In this document: piece after piece, positions 35,008-43,247 of the stretch
How positions within the stretch are numbered: the stretch's first letter is position 1
Layout: the number at the start of each line of letters is the position of its first letter
Assembly: GCF_019740335.1 (NCBI RefSeq)
Contig: NZ_JAHXZS010000009.1
Coordinates: forward strand, 24,550-88,549
DNA from: Alteraquisediminimonas sediminicola
GTDB taxonomy: Bacteria; Pseudomonadota; Alphaproteobacteria; Sphingomonadales; Sphingomonadaceae
Reading direction: 5' to 3'
DNA: 64,000 nt
The notes under the pieces: generated by a model
Told to the model about the DNA's origin: nothing
Database searches by the model: none
The model's input: the letters and a program-made list of their open reading frames with translations, nothing else
Made by a program: the position numbers and the translations under genes

Positions 35008-35531
35008 GCAAGCCGTTCGATCTGGAAGCAGAAGTCCGCGATCTGGCGGCGCGGCGGGATATTCATGATGCTTTGTGCCGCTATATGCGCGCGCAGGACC
35101 GGCTTGATCCGGTGCTGCATCGCTCGGCCTTTCATGATGATGCCTATGTCGATTGCGGCCTGATGCAGGGGACGGCGGATGAGTTCGTTGCTTTCGCTCA
35201 AGGGTTGCTTGCCGATATGGAGGCTAGCCAGCATATTATCGGGCAGGTTCAATTGGATGTGCGCGGCGATGAAGCGAGCGGCGAGGTCTATTTTTACGCA
35301 TGGCATCGCACCCGTGAAGGGGCCGATTCCAAAGACCTGATCGTCGCTGGTCGATATGTCGATGAATATGCCTGTCGCAATGGAGAGTGGCGGATTTTGA
35401 AGCGTCGGGAGATTATAGATTGGACGCGTTTCGACGCTGCCGACACTGCATTTTTGGATGAATATCCACATCTTCCACGCGGGGGCCGTCGCGGGGAAGA
35501 CTTCAGCGAACAACGAAATTGGCCCGCCTGA
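35004..35531 (+). CDS. SnoaL-like/NTF2-fold protein
   Basis: A 175-residue SnoaL_4-type protein. AARRDIHDALCRYMRAQDRLD is the N-terminal helix with the pathway's recurrent (R).D pattern, and VAGRYVDEYACRNGEWRILK is the C-terminal strand pair. It starts with GTG overlapping the SDR stop and ends 10 bases before RHO-6. It is most like the domains of the tandem fusion at 32762. Placement directly ahead of an alpha subunit invites a partner or next-step role. Confidence 0.85.
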   Translation: MSKPFDLEAEVRDLAARRDIHDALCRYMRAQDRLDPVLHRSAFHDDAYVDCGLMQGTADEFVAFAQGLLADMEASQHIIGQVQLDVRGDEASGEVYFYAWHRTREGADSKDLIVAGRYVDEYACRNGEWRILKRREIIDWTRFDAADTAFLDEYPHLPRGGRRGEDFSEQRNWPA

Positions 35532-35541
35532 GGAGGCAAAA

Positions 35542-36864
35542 ATGAACGTCCAGTCCAATGTGTCCCGTTATTCAGAAGGCTTTGACCTGCCGGTGCGCGG
35601 CGATACGATCACTGCCGATCGCTATATTTCGCGCGAATATATGGAGCTTGAGAACAAGAATCTCTGGCCGCGCGTTTGGCATCTGGGCGGTATGGTCGCC
35701 GAGCTTGAAGAAGAGGGCGATTTCGTTCGCCATAATATCGGCAAGGAATCCGTCATCATGGTCCGTCAGGCCGATGGATCGATCAAGGCGTTCTACAACA
35801 CCTGCCCGCATCGCGGGAACCGCCTGATCCTTGGCGATGTGGGCGGTGGCGAACGCATCACCTGCGGTTATCATAACTGGCAGTTTTCGCCGGATGGCGT
35901 GCTGGTCAAGGCGCAGGACCCGGATGATTTTCCGGGCGGCGATCCGTGCGGCAAGGTCAAGCTGAGCGAAATTCTCTGCGACACTTGGGGTCCGTTTGTC
36001 TTTTATTGCATGGATCTCGATGCCAAGCCGTTGCTGGAATGGCTGTCGCCATTGCCGGAACGGTTGAAGGGCTATGGCCTTGGCAATTGGGTGCGGGTGA
36101 TGAACCTGTCCGCCGATGCGAACTTCAACTGGAAGATCATCCGCGACAATTTCAACGAGAGCTACCATCTGCCGACGATCCACCCGGAATTGGCGACGTT
36201 CATCAATGACGGTCTGCCGGATACATTGTTCGAAATGTATGAAACCGGGCATAATTCGATGTGGATGAAGGGCCATCAGGCCACCACCCGCAATGAAGCG
36301 TTGCAGACCGGCGAAGTGCCGTCGCCGCTGGATGACATTGCGCGGGCCTGGGGTGTCGATCCGGCACCGTTCAAGGGCCATACCGGCGATATTCGTCAGG
36401 CAATCATCGAGGCGAAGCGTCGTCTTGGTCCGGGGCGTGGCTATAAGAATTATGTGGATATGAGCGATCAGCAACTGGTCGATTATTTCCATTGCACCTT
36501 CTTCCCGAACCTGACGCTCACGATGTCGCCGGAACAATGCCAGATCCTGCGCACCGAACCGCACCCGACCGATCCGGAAAAGTGCGTGTTCCAGCATTGG
36601 ATCTTGGTGCCGCCGGTAGAAGGCATGAAGGAAGTCGATAGCCCGATTGGCAAATTGCCGTTGGCATGGGCCGAAAACCGTCATTCGGTGTATGGTGATG
36701 GCCAGTCGCTCGGCTTTGTCGCCGATCAGGATCTGAGCATCGGCACCAGCCAGCAACAGGGCCTGAATTCGCGCGGGTTCAAGGGTTGCATGCTGACCTA
36801 TCAGGAAAAGCGCATCCAGCGGTTCCATGAACTGCTCGATGACTATGTCCACGGGATCGTCTGA
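35542..36864 (+). CDS. Rieske non-heme iron oxygenase, alpha subunit (RHO-6)
   Basis: A 440-residue Rieske oxygenase. The cluster ligands are Cys88-x-His90 and Cys108-x2-His111 (CPH, CGYH); the latter lacks the usual proline. The iron site is in RDNFNESYHLPTIH, and the third ligand is probably in VADQDLSIG. It groups with RHO-1 and RHO-7 (TADRYISREY start, FHELLDDY end). ATG at 35542 follows a perfect AGGAGG; an in-frame ATG 28 codons upstream overlaps the SnoaL gene and is rejected. Confidence 0.93.
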   Translation: MNVQSNVSRYSEGFDLPVRGDTITADRYISREYMELENKNLWPRVWHLGGMVAELEEEGDFVRHNIGKESVIMVRQADGSIKAFYNTCPHRGNRLILGDVGGGERITCGYHNWQFSPDGVLVKAQDPDDFPGGDPCGKVKLSEILCDTWGPFVFYCMDLDAKPLLEWLSPLPERLKGYGLGNWVRVMNLSADANFNWKIIRDNFNESYHLPTIHPELATFINDGLPDTLFEMYETGHNSMWMKGHQATTRNEALQTGEVPSPLDDIARAWGVDPAPFKGHTGDIRQAIIEAKRRLGPGRGYKNYVDMSDQQLVDYFHCTFFPNLTLTMSPEQCQILRTEPHPTDPEKCVFQHWILVPPVEGMKEVDSPIGKLPLAWAENRHSVYGDGQSLGFVADQDLSIGTSQQQGLNSRGFKGCMLTYQEKRIQRFHELLDDYVHGIV

Positions 36865-36865
36865 T

Positions 36866-37402
36866 ATGTTGATCCCCGGCGAACGTCGTCGCGTCATGCA
36901 GGCGTGCTGGTCGGTCCCCGATATTCGGGAGGCCTGCCGCAACTGGACGGATACGATGGGCATTGGCCCGTTTTATCTGTTTGAAAATCTGCATGTGGAT
37001 AGTGTCAATTATCGCGGTACGCCGACGAGCACGACATTTTCCATCGCGATGGCGCAAGCCGGGGGCATTCAGATTGAATTGGTGGAACAGCATTGTGACA
37101 ACCCTTCGGCCTATCGCGATTTCGTGGCCAAAGGGGCGAATGGGTTCCACCACATCGCGATCTATGTCGAAGATTATGATGCGGCGCTGAAACATTACAC
37201 CGACAAGGGCTTTGTGGCCGCGATCGATGGATGTTTCGGTGAGATGCGCTTTGCCTATGTCGATACCAGCGCCGTGCTTGGCTGCATGGTTGAGATTATC
37301 GAACATCATCCCATTCAGGATGAGATTTTTGCCCGCGTGACAGAAGGCGCGGCGAATTGGGATGGGATCACCGATCCGATCCGTGCGGCGATGCCTGTGT
37401 AA
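36866..37402 (+). CDS. VOC-family (glyoxalase-like) protein
   Basis: A 178-residue VOC protein. It begins near MQACWSVPDIREACRNW, then IQIELVEQH, FHHIAIYVEDYD with a ligand-position His, and CMVEIIEHH with a ligand-position Glu. This is the methylmalonyl-CoA-epimerase-like single-module architecture, not a two-module extradiol dioxygenase. The ATG lies one base after the RHO-6 stop. It resembles the VOC protein at 57866 in length and motif order. Confidence 0.82.
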   Translation: MLIPGERRRVMQACWSVPDIREACRNWTDTMGIGPFYLFENLHVDSVNYRGTPTSTTFSIAMAQAGGIQIELVEQHCDNPSAYRDFVAKGANGFHHIAIYVEDYDAALKHYTDKGFVAAIDGCFGEMRFAYVDTSAVLGCMVEIIEHHPIQDEIFARVTEGAANWDGITDPIRAAMPV

Positions 37403-37420
37403 TTTGGGCCAGTGTATTTC

Positions 37421-37469
37421 GGACCTGTTTCCACGGGTCCTGCCTGACAAGAGCCTGCTTCAATGGCTC
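37421..37469. repeat. Two tandem small hairpins in the VOC/SnoaL spacer
   Basis: GGACC/GGTCC (37421-37425 with 37436-37440) and GAGCC/GGCTC (37451-37455 with 37465-37469). Short 5-bp stems spaced about 10 bases apart in an intra-operon gap. They could stabilise mRNA ends or be incidental. Confidence 0.35.
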
Positions 37470-37496
37470 AGCTAATTTTGAGAGGAAATCAATATC

Positions 37497-37943
37497 ATGA
37501 CGATTATGCCGCTGGAAGATCGCATCGCGATGCAGGACCTGATGACCGCTTATTGCTATGCGGTGGACAAGCTCGATGATATTGATGGTTTGTTGTCGTT
37601 GTTCACCGAAGATGCGGTGCTCGACTTTAACAAGATCGGTTTGCCGGTGATGAATGGTCATGGCGACATTCGCGCGTTTTTTGATCGCGTATTCGCGGAT
37701 ATGAGCCACCACGCGCATTACATCACCAACTTCCGTCCGGAAGCATTTGGTGGCGATACGGCAGTGATGTCGGCCTATGTCATCGGCCTTGGTCGCGCCA
37801 AGGATGGCAATGAAGTGGCGGTGAACGTTCAGTACAAGTTTGAAGCCGTGCGGACCGCCGGCGGCTGGAAGGCCAAGCGCTATTCGATGTTTGCGATGAT
37901 GCCGCTGCCGGGTTCGTTGACCGAAATTCATGGCGAACATTGA
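37497..37943 (+). CDS. SnoaL-like/NTF2-fold protein
   Basis: A 148-residue SnoaL_4-type protein. DRIAMQDLMTAYCYAVDKLDD is the N-terminal helix, and the VQYKFEAVRTAGGWKAKRY strand pair ends the fold. GAGGAAA lies before the ATG. It lies 76 bases upstream of RHO-7, the third case here of a SnoaL gene adjacent to a Rieske alpha subunit. Confidence 0.85.
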   Translation: MTIMPLEDRIAMQDLMTAYCYAVDKLDDIDGLLSLFTEDAVLDFNKIGLPVMNGHGDIRAFFDRVFADMSHHAHYITNFRPEAFGGDTAVMSAYVIGLGRAKDGNEVAVNVQYKFEAVRTAGGWKAKRYSMFAMMPLPGSLTEIHGEH

Positions 37944-37989
37944 TCCGCATTAAGTGATTGCAAACAAATAATTATGCCCTGCCGGATGA

Positions 37990-38001
37990 GGAGCCGGCTC
38001 C
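37990..38001. repeat. 12-bp perfect palindrome upstream of RHO-7
   Basis: GGAGCCGGCTCC, immediately preceded by another GCCGG. It lies 18 bases before the RHO-7 start, near the ribosome site. It may be a weak hairpin; its function is unknown. Confidence 0.3.
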
Positions 38002-38019
38002 ACATTAGGAGTTAACATC

Positions 38020-39366
38020 ATGGCTACCAATCTCGAAATGCCCAAGGTCGACAAGACCTTTCCCAGCTCGACCAAGGCGGAAATGCCTAAGGCGCGCGGG
38101 GACAAAATCACGGGCGACCGTTATTATTCCAAGGATTTCGCCGAGCGCGAATGGGAACATATGTGGAAGCGCATCTGGCACGTCGGTGGCCGGGTGGCTC
38201 AGCTTCAAGATGCGGGCGATTTCGTCGTTCACAATTTCAAGCATGAATCCGTCATGATGGTGAAGCAGGAAGACGGGTCGATCCGGGCTTTCTTCAACGT
38301 CTGCATGCATCGCGGCAATCGCCTTGTCGCGGTGGAAGAGGGCGGCGTTGCCGGTCATTTCACCTGCACCTATCATGGGTGGAAATGGGGCATCGACGGT
38401 GGTCTTGACTGGGTGCAGGATGCCGAGGATTTCCCACAGGGCAATCCCTGCGGCAAGCTGCATTTGAAGGAACTGCCGTGCGACACATGGGGCGGTTTTA
38501 TCTTTTGGTCGTTCGATCAGAACGTCAAGCCGTTGATGGAATATCTTGATCCGGTGCCGGAATTGCTCGGCAATCGCGACCTTGAGAGTTACACGCGCGT
38601 CGTATGGCGCACGTTGCGGGTCAACACCAACTGGAAATTTGCTTCGGACAATTTCAACGAAGCCTATCACATTCCATCAGTCCATCCGCAGTTTCAACCG
38701 ATGATCGACGATCATTATTCGACCACGGTTTTCGAAATGTACCCATCGGGCCACAACCGGATGGTGGAAAAGCTACAACCGTCCAGTCGTTGGCCGGATG
38801 CCCATGTGGTCAAGCCGTTATGGGCGGAAGTGCTGAAGGAATGGGACATCAATCCGGCGGACTTTGAAGGTCGGGCGCAGGATGGGCGCAAGGCCTTGCA
38901 AGAGGCTCGTCGCCGGTTGGGGCCGGGACGTGGCTTGACCTATTTCGACAAGCTGACGGATGATGAGTTGACCGATCAGTTCCATCATACTTGCTTCCCG
39001 AACCTGACGCTGACCGGTACGCCGGAAGGTCTGCACGTTTTCCGCACCGAACCTGATGCCGAAGATCCCAATTGGTCGACGTTCGATTATTGGTATCTGG
39101 TGCCTAAGGTCGAAGGCGCAAAGGAAGTGGCCACCTTGTACGGCATGCGTCCGTATCAAGAGGCAGAGCATGAAAACGGTAGCTTTGATGATTATCAGGC
39201 CGAAATTGCCCAAGGTGACTTCCTGACGCAGGATCTGTCCTTGGCTGAAACGCAGCAGCGTGGCCTGCGGTCGATGGCATTTGAGGATGCGTATCTTGCT
39301 GGGCAGGAAACGCGCGTGCGGCGCTTCCATGAAGTGATCAACGACTATCTGGAGGGTCGGCGTTAA
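38020..39366 (+). CDS. Rieske non-heme iron oxygenase, alpha subunit (RHO-7)
   Basis: A 448-residue Rieske oxygenase, closest to RHO-1 (shared RIWHVxGR, GNPCGKL and NDYLEGRR ends) and then RHO-6. The cluster ligands are Cys95-x-His97 and Cys116-x2-His119 (CMH, CTYH). The iron site is in SDNFNEAYHIPSVH, and the third ligand is probably in LTQDLSLAE. TAGGAG lies ahead of the ATG. Confidence 0.93.
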   Translation: MATNLEMPKVDKTFPSSTKAEMPKARGDKITGDRYYSKDFAEREWEHMWKRIWHVGGRVAQLQDAGDFVVHNFKHESVMMVKQEDGSIRAFFNVCMHRGNRLVAVEEGGVAGHFTCTYHGWKWGIDGGLDWVQDAEDFPQGNPCGKLHLKELPCDTWGGFIFWSFDQNVKPLMEYLDPVPELLGNRDLESYTRVVWRTLRVNTNWKFASDNFNEAYHIPSVHPQFQPMIDDHYSTTVFEMYPSGHNRMVEKLQPSSRWPDAHVVKPLWAEVLKEWDINPADFEGRAQDGRKALQEARRRLGPGRGLTYFDKLTDDELTDQFHHTCFPNLTLTGTPEGLHVFRTEPDAEDPNWSTFDYWYLVPKVEGAKEVATLYGMRPYQEAEHENGSFDDYQAEIAQGDFLTQDLSLAETQQRGLRSMAFEDAYLAGQETRVRRFHEVINDYLEGRR

Positions 39367-39374
39367 GCCGACCC
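39354..39374. repeat. Hairpin enclosing the RHO-7 stop codon
   Basis: GGGTCGGC-GTTAA-GCCGACCC, a perfect 8-bp stem. The TAA stop codon of RHO-7 lies in the five-base loop. No T-run follows, so it looks like an intercistronic mRNA structure. Confidence 0.5.
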
Positions 39375-39410
39375 TTTGGGTCACAAATAAATAAGTTTGG
39401 GAAATATAAT

Positions 39411-41141
39411 ATGACCAGCAAGATTCTTGACCGTCGGCAATTGCTTGCCGGGGCCGGTATCGCCGCCGTGGCGGTGACGACGGCTGCATGTTCGAAGTCG
39501 GACAAGGGCACGGAAGGCAAATGGGACCATGAAACCGATGTGTTGTGCATCGGTTCTGGTGCCGCTGCCTGCGGTGCAGCCGTTGGGGCATTGGATAATG
39601 GCGCCAAGGCCTTGCTGGTCGAAAAAATGCCCTTGCTGGGTGGCACGACGGGCAAATCGGGTGGCGTGACGTGGATTTTCAACAACCATGTGCTGCGTGA
39701 GCAGGGCATCAAGGATGAAAAGCAGGACGCGCTGAAATATCTCGTGCGCTATGGCTTCCCGCGCCAATATGATCCGAACAGCCCGACCTTGGGGCTGGAT
39801 GAAATCCGCTACAAAACGGCAGAGGCCTTTTACGACAATGGCGCGGCGACGATTGATCGGCTGAGCGAGATCGAAGCCATCAGCTTCAAGCAGTTCCGCA
39901 TGTTCCATGTCGATCGGCCTGCGCCTGATTATGCCGACCATCTGCCTGAAAATAAGGTGCCGGTCGGTCGCGCGTTGGAGCCAGCCGTCGGTGCCGGTTC
40001 GTCGCAAGGGGGAAGCAGCCTTGCGGCCCAGCTTGAAAAATGGCTGCGTGGCAAGAATGTGCCGATCATGACCGATACTCGCGTGACCCGCATCTTGCGC
40101 AATGACGACCGCGTGATCGGGGTTGAGGCGGAACAGGGCGGCAAGACGATCCGGATCAAGGCCAATAAGGGCGTTGTTTTCGGTTCGGGCGGCTATGCGC
40201 ACAATGTCGATCTGTGCAATCTGCACCAGCCTGCCGTCTATGGCGCATGCGCCTTGCCGGGATCGACCGGCGATTTCATCAGCCTTGCGGGCGATATTGG
40301 CGCGAAAATGGGTAGCCTAGGCCTTGGATGGCGGACGCAGGTCGTGCTGGAAGATGCGCTGGCCAACCGTGCTATCGGTCTTGGTGCGTTCGTATTGCCG
40401 GGGGATTCGATGATCCTCGTCAACAAATATGGCAAGCGCTGCGTCAATGAAAAGCGGGATTATAACGACCGTACGCAGGCGCATTTCCCTTATGATCCGT
40501 CGCGCGAAGAATATCCGAACCATCTGATGTTCATGCTGTTCGATCAGCGGTCGATCGATGCCTTTGGCGGGGCGTTCCCATTCCCGGCCAATAAGGGTGA
40601 ACAGCCCTATCTGATCGAAGCGCCGACCCTTGATGCGCTGCAAGCCGGGATTGCCCAGCGTCTGGCCAAGCTGGAAGCGCATACCGGCGGCGTGCGCCTT
40701 GCACCGGAATTCGGCGCCAATATGAAGGCGGCGATTGCCAGCTTCAATAATTTCGCGGTGGCGGGCAAGGACCCTGAATTCAATCGTGGCGAGCATCTCT
40801 ATGATCGCGAATGGCATGAAGTGTTCTCGCCCCGTCGCGCAGGCACGACCCAGCCAGCCAATCCCTATCCCAACAACACCATGCACCCGATAGCGGCCAC
40901 CGGGCCATATTATGCGCTGATCCTCGCGCCGGGCGCGTTGGATACGGCAGGCGGGCCGCTGATCAACGAACATTCGCAGGTGCTTGGGGCTGGCGACAAG
41001 CCGATTTCCGGGCTTTATGGCGCGGGCAATTGCATTTCCGCCCCGACTGGCCAAGCCTATCTGGGCGCAGGCGGCACGATTGGACCGGCGTTGACCTTCG
41101 GGTTCATCGCAGGCAAGCATGCGGCTACCAAGGGGGCATGA
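39411..41141 (+). CDS. Tat-exported FAD-binding dehydrogenase (fumarate-reductase/KstD-like)
   Basis: A 576-residue flavoprotein. The N-terminus has a twin-arginine motif, LDRRQLLAGAG (Arg8, Arg9), then a hydrophobic run to TTAAC, with Cys27 as a possible lipid-attachment site. The mature part has DVLCIGSGAAACGAA for FAD, LLVEKMPLLGGTTGKSGG, GVVFGSGGYAHN, and a C-terminal PTGQAYLGAGGTIGPAL FAD segment. It is predicted to act in the periplasm. The next gene encodes a lipoprotein cytochrome c, overlapping by four bases, which suggests an extracytoplasmic dehydrogenase passing electrons to a c-type heme. Confidence 0.85.
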   Translation: MTSKILDRRQLLAGAGIAAVAVTTAACSKSDKGTEGKWDHETDVLCIGSGAAACGAAVGALDNGAKALLVEKMPLLGGTTGKSGGVTWIFNNHVLREQGIKDEKQDALKYLVRYGFPRQYDPNSPTLGLDEIRYKTAEAFYDNGAATIDRLSEIEAISFKQFRMFHVDRPAPDYADHLPENKVPVGRALEPAVGAGSSQGGSSLAAQLEKWLRGKNVPIMTDTRVTRILRNDDRVIGVEAEQGGKTIRIKANKGVVFGSGGYAHNVDLCNLHQPAVYGACALPGSTGDFISLAGDIGAKMGSLGLGWRTQVVLEDALANRAIGLGAFVLPGDSMILVNKYGKRCVNEKRDYNDRTQAHFPYDPSREEYPNHLMFMLFDQRSIDAFGGAFPFPANKGEQPYLIEAPTLDALQAGIAQRLAKLEAHTGGVRLAPEFGANMKAAIASFNNFAVAGKDPEFNRGEHLYDREWHEVFSPRRAGTTQPANPYPNNTMHPIAATGPYYALILAPGALDTAGGPLINEHSQVLGAGDKPISGLYGAGNCISAPTGQAYLGAGGTIGPALTFGFIAGKHAATKGA

Positions 41142-41584
41142 TCATGCATGATATGATGAAGTCCGGCATGGCCGCGATGACGTTGCTGGCGCTGGCGGCC
41201 TGTTCAGGTGATAAGCCTGTGGCCGAGGCTAATAATGAGGCGCAAGCCCCGGCGGCGGCATCGTCCTATTTCGTCAATGAGATCGTGCCGATCTTTCGCC
41301 AGAAATGCGCGACCTGCCATTTGACCGGTTCGGAAGCTGGCCAGATGGCGCTGACCCCGGACAAGGCTTGGGAAAGCCTCGTCAATGTCGCGTCGATTGA
41401 GGCGACGGATAAGAAGCGCGTGGTCCCCGGCAATCCGGATGCGAGCTATCTGGTGATGAAGCTGGAAGGCAAGCATCTTGAAAATGGCGGTAGCGGTGCG
41501 CGCATGCCATTTGCAGCACCGCCATTGCCATTGGAAGAGGTCGCGAAAATTCGCGAATGGATCGCCAAGGGGGCTGAAAAATGA
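41138..41584 (+). CDS. Lipoprotein c-type cytochrome
   Basis: A 148-residue protein. The N-terminus is a lipoprotein signal peptide with lipobox LAAC (Cys22), followed by an Ala/Glu-rich tether. The heme motif CATCH is at 57-61, and GARMPF near the C-terminus supplies a candidate Met axial ligand. Planctomycete-type cytochrome c domains look similar. ATG at 41138 overlaps the flavoprotein stop (ATGA); ATG at 41144 is an alternative. It is probably the electron acceptor of that flavoprotein at the periplasmic face of a membrane. Confidence 0.85.
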   Translation: MIMHDMMKSGMAAMTLLALAACSGDKPVAEANNEAQAPAAASSYFVNEIVPIFRQKCATCHLTGSEAGQMALTPDKAWESLVNVASIEATDKKRVVPGNPDASYLVMKLEGKHLENGGSGARMPFAAPPLPLEEVAKIREWIAKGAEK

Positions 41585-42369
41585 CGATGAAGATCGACGC
41601 AGGTAAAACCTCGCTTGATGGCCGGGTGGCCATCGTCACCGGTGCCGGGATGGGCATGGGTGAGGCGACCGCCCGGTTGATGGCGGCGCGTGGTGCCCGT
41701 GTCGTTCTGGCCGATGTGAACGCGCAAGCGGTGGAGGCTGTTGCGGCTTCCATCCGCGATGCAGGCGGCGATGCAGTGGCCACGGTTGCGAATGTCGCGG
41801 ATGAAGTGGCGGTCGCGGCGATGGTGGCATTTACCGTCGGCCATTATGGGCGGCTCGATTGCGCGGTTAACAATGCGGCGATTTCGCCGGATAACGCGAT
41901 GATCGCGGATGCGGACATGGATGTTTTCGACCGAGTGATCAGCGTCAATCTGCGCGGCGTAATGCTGTGCATGAAATATCAGATCGCTCAGTTGCTGAAA
42001 CAGGGTGGCACCGGTTCGATCGTCAATATCGGTTCGGTCAGTTCGGTCAGGCCACAGCCCTATAATGCGGCTTATACTGCGGCCAAGCATGGCGTGATCG
42101 GCCTGACAAAGGTGGGTTCGCTCGAATATGCGGGCAGGGGCATTCGCGTGAATGCGGTGCTGCCCGGTTCGATCCGCACGCCAATGCTGGAACGCGCACT
42201 GGGCGATGCGGACCTCCGGGAAGAAGATTTCGCGCCGTCGCTCAGCCTTTTTGGCCGGTTCGGCGAGCCGGGTGAGGTGGCGGAGGCCAGCGCATGGCTG
42301 TGCAGCGATGCGGCCAGCTTTGTCACGGGCCATTCGCTCGCGGTCGATGCGGGCTATTTGACCCGCTGA
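41581..42369 (+). CDS. Short-chain dehydrogenase/reductase (SDR)
   Basis: A 262-residue classical SDR. Cofactor motif TGAGMGMG, NNAA, catalytic GSVSSVR and YTAAK, and VLPGSIRTPM after the active site. The ATG overlaps the cytochrome stop by four bases. It is the last gene of the 13-gene unit. Confidence 0.92.
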   Translation: MTMKIDAGKTSLDGRVAIVTGAGMGMGEATARLMAARGARVVLADVNAQAVEAVAASIRDAGGDAVATVANVADEVAVAAMVAFTVGHYGRLDCAVNNAAISPDNAMIADADMDVFDRVISVNLRGVMLCMKYQIAQLLKQGGTGSIVNIGSVSSVRPQPYNAAYTAAKHGVIGLTKVGSLEYAGRGIRVNAVLPGSIRTPMLERALGDADLREEDFAPSLSLFGRFGEPGEVAEASAWLCSDAASFVTGHSLAVDAGYLTR

Positions 42370-42384
42370 TCATGAACAAGAGAC

Positions 42385-42424
42385 AAAAAAAGGGGGCGGT
42401 CCATGATGGATCGCCCCCTTTTTT
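42385..42424. terminator. Strong bidirectional intrinsic terminator
   Basis: AAAAAAAGGGGGCG paired with CGCCCCCTTTTTT; the inner CCAT/ATGG also pairs. It separates the large plus operon from the convergent three-SDR minus operon. Confidence 0.92.
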
Positions 42425-42442
42425 ATGTGCGGAATGTCGCAA

Positions 42443-43222
42443 TCAGATCGCGGTGAAGCCGCCGTCGATCACCAATTCGCTGCTTGTCACGAAGCTCGCG
42501 GCTTCGGAGCAGAGATACACAACCCCGCCGCCCAGTTCGTCCGGACGACCCATGCGGCCAATTGGATGGGAGCGGTTGACGCCTTCCAGCGCGACATCGA
42601 GGCTCGGCACAGCGCCGATTTCGACATAGCGGTTGAGGATCGAATTGAGCATCGCCGTCTCAATCCCGCCCGGATGGACCGAATTGACGCGGATGTTGTA
42701 ACCAAGCGCCGCGAATTCGATGCCGAGGCATTTGGTCAGCATCCCCACCGCCGCCTTGCTGGTGCAATAGGCCGCGTTGAACGCCGCGCCATTCTTGCCG
42801 CCGACCGACGAGAAGTTGACGACCGATGCGCCGCCCTTGCGGGCCTTGCCGCCTTCTTTCAGCATCGGCAGCATGGCCTGAATGCCGATGACCATGGAAT
42901 CGACATTGATCGACTGGACGCGCTGCCATTCGGACAAGGGCGAATCCTCGAACTTCACCACGATCGAAAAACCGGCGTTGTTCACCAGCGCATCGAGGCG
43001 GCCATAGGTCGTGGCCACAAAATCAGCGACGCGCTGCCATGCGGCAGCATCGGTCACGTCATGTTGCAGATAATGATCGGCGGTCAGGTCTGTGGCAGAT
43101 GCGGCAAGATCAGTCGCGATGACAGTGGCACCGGCGGCTTTCAGCGCCTTGCACAATTCACGGCCAATGCCACCGGCTGCGCCGGTGACGACCGCGATGG
43201 TATCGGGAAGGGCGATAGTCAT
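42443..43222 (-). CDS. Short-chain dehydrogenase/reductase (SDR), tandem copy 3
   Basis: A 259-residue classical SDR. Cofactor motif TGAAGGIG, NNAG, catalytic FSSVGGKNGA and YCTSK, and VHPGGIETAM. ATG at 43222 follows AGGAGAG. It is the last of three consecutive minus-strand SDRs, 25 bases after the previous one. Likely NAD(P)-dependent alcohol/ketone chemistry; the substrate is unknown. Confidence 0.92.
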   Translation of the reverse strand: MTIALPDTIAVVTGAAGGIGRELCKALKAAGATVIATDLAASATDLTADHYLQHDVTDAAAWQRVADFVATTYGRLDALVNNAGFSIVVKFEDSPLSEWQRVQSINVDSMVIGIQAMLPMLKEGGKARKGGASVVNFSSVGGKNGAAFNAAYCTSKAAVGMLTKCLGIEFAALGYNIRVNSVHPGGIETAMLNSILNRYVEIGAVPSLDVALEGVNRSHPIGRMGRPDELGGGVVYLCSEAASFVTSSELVIDGGFTAI

Positions 43223-43247
43223 ATAACTCTCCTGATAGCCTTGCGGC

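Noticed and set aside
36866..37402. Extradiol ring-cleavage dioxygenase assignment for the VOC protein
   Set aside because: At 178 residues it has a single VOC module; type I extradiol dioxygenases that cleave catechols are usually near 290 residues with two modules.
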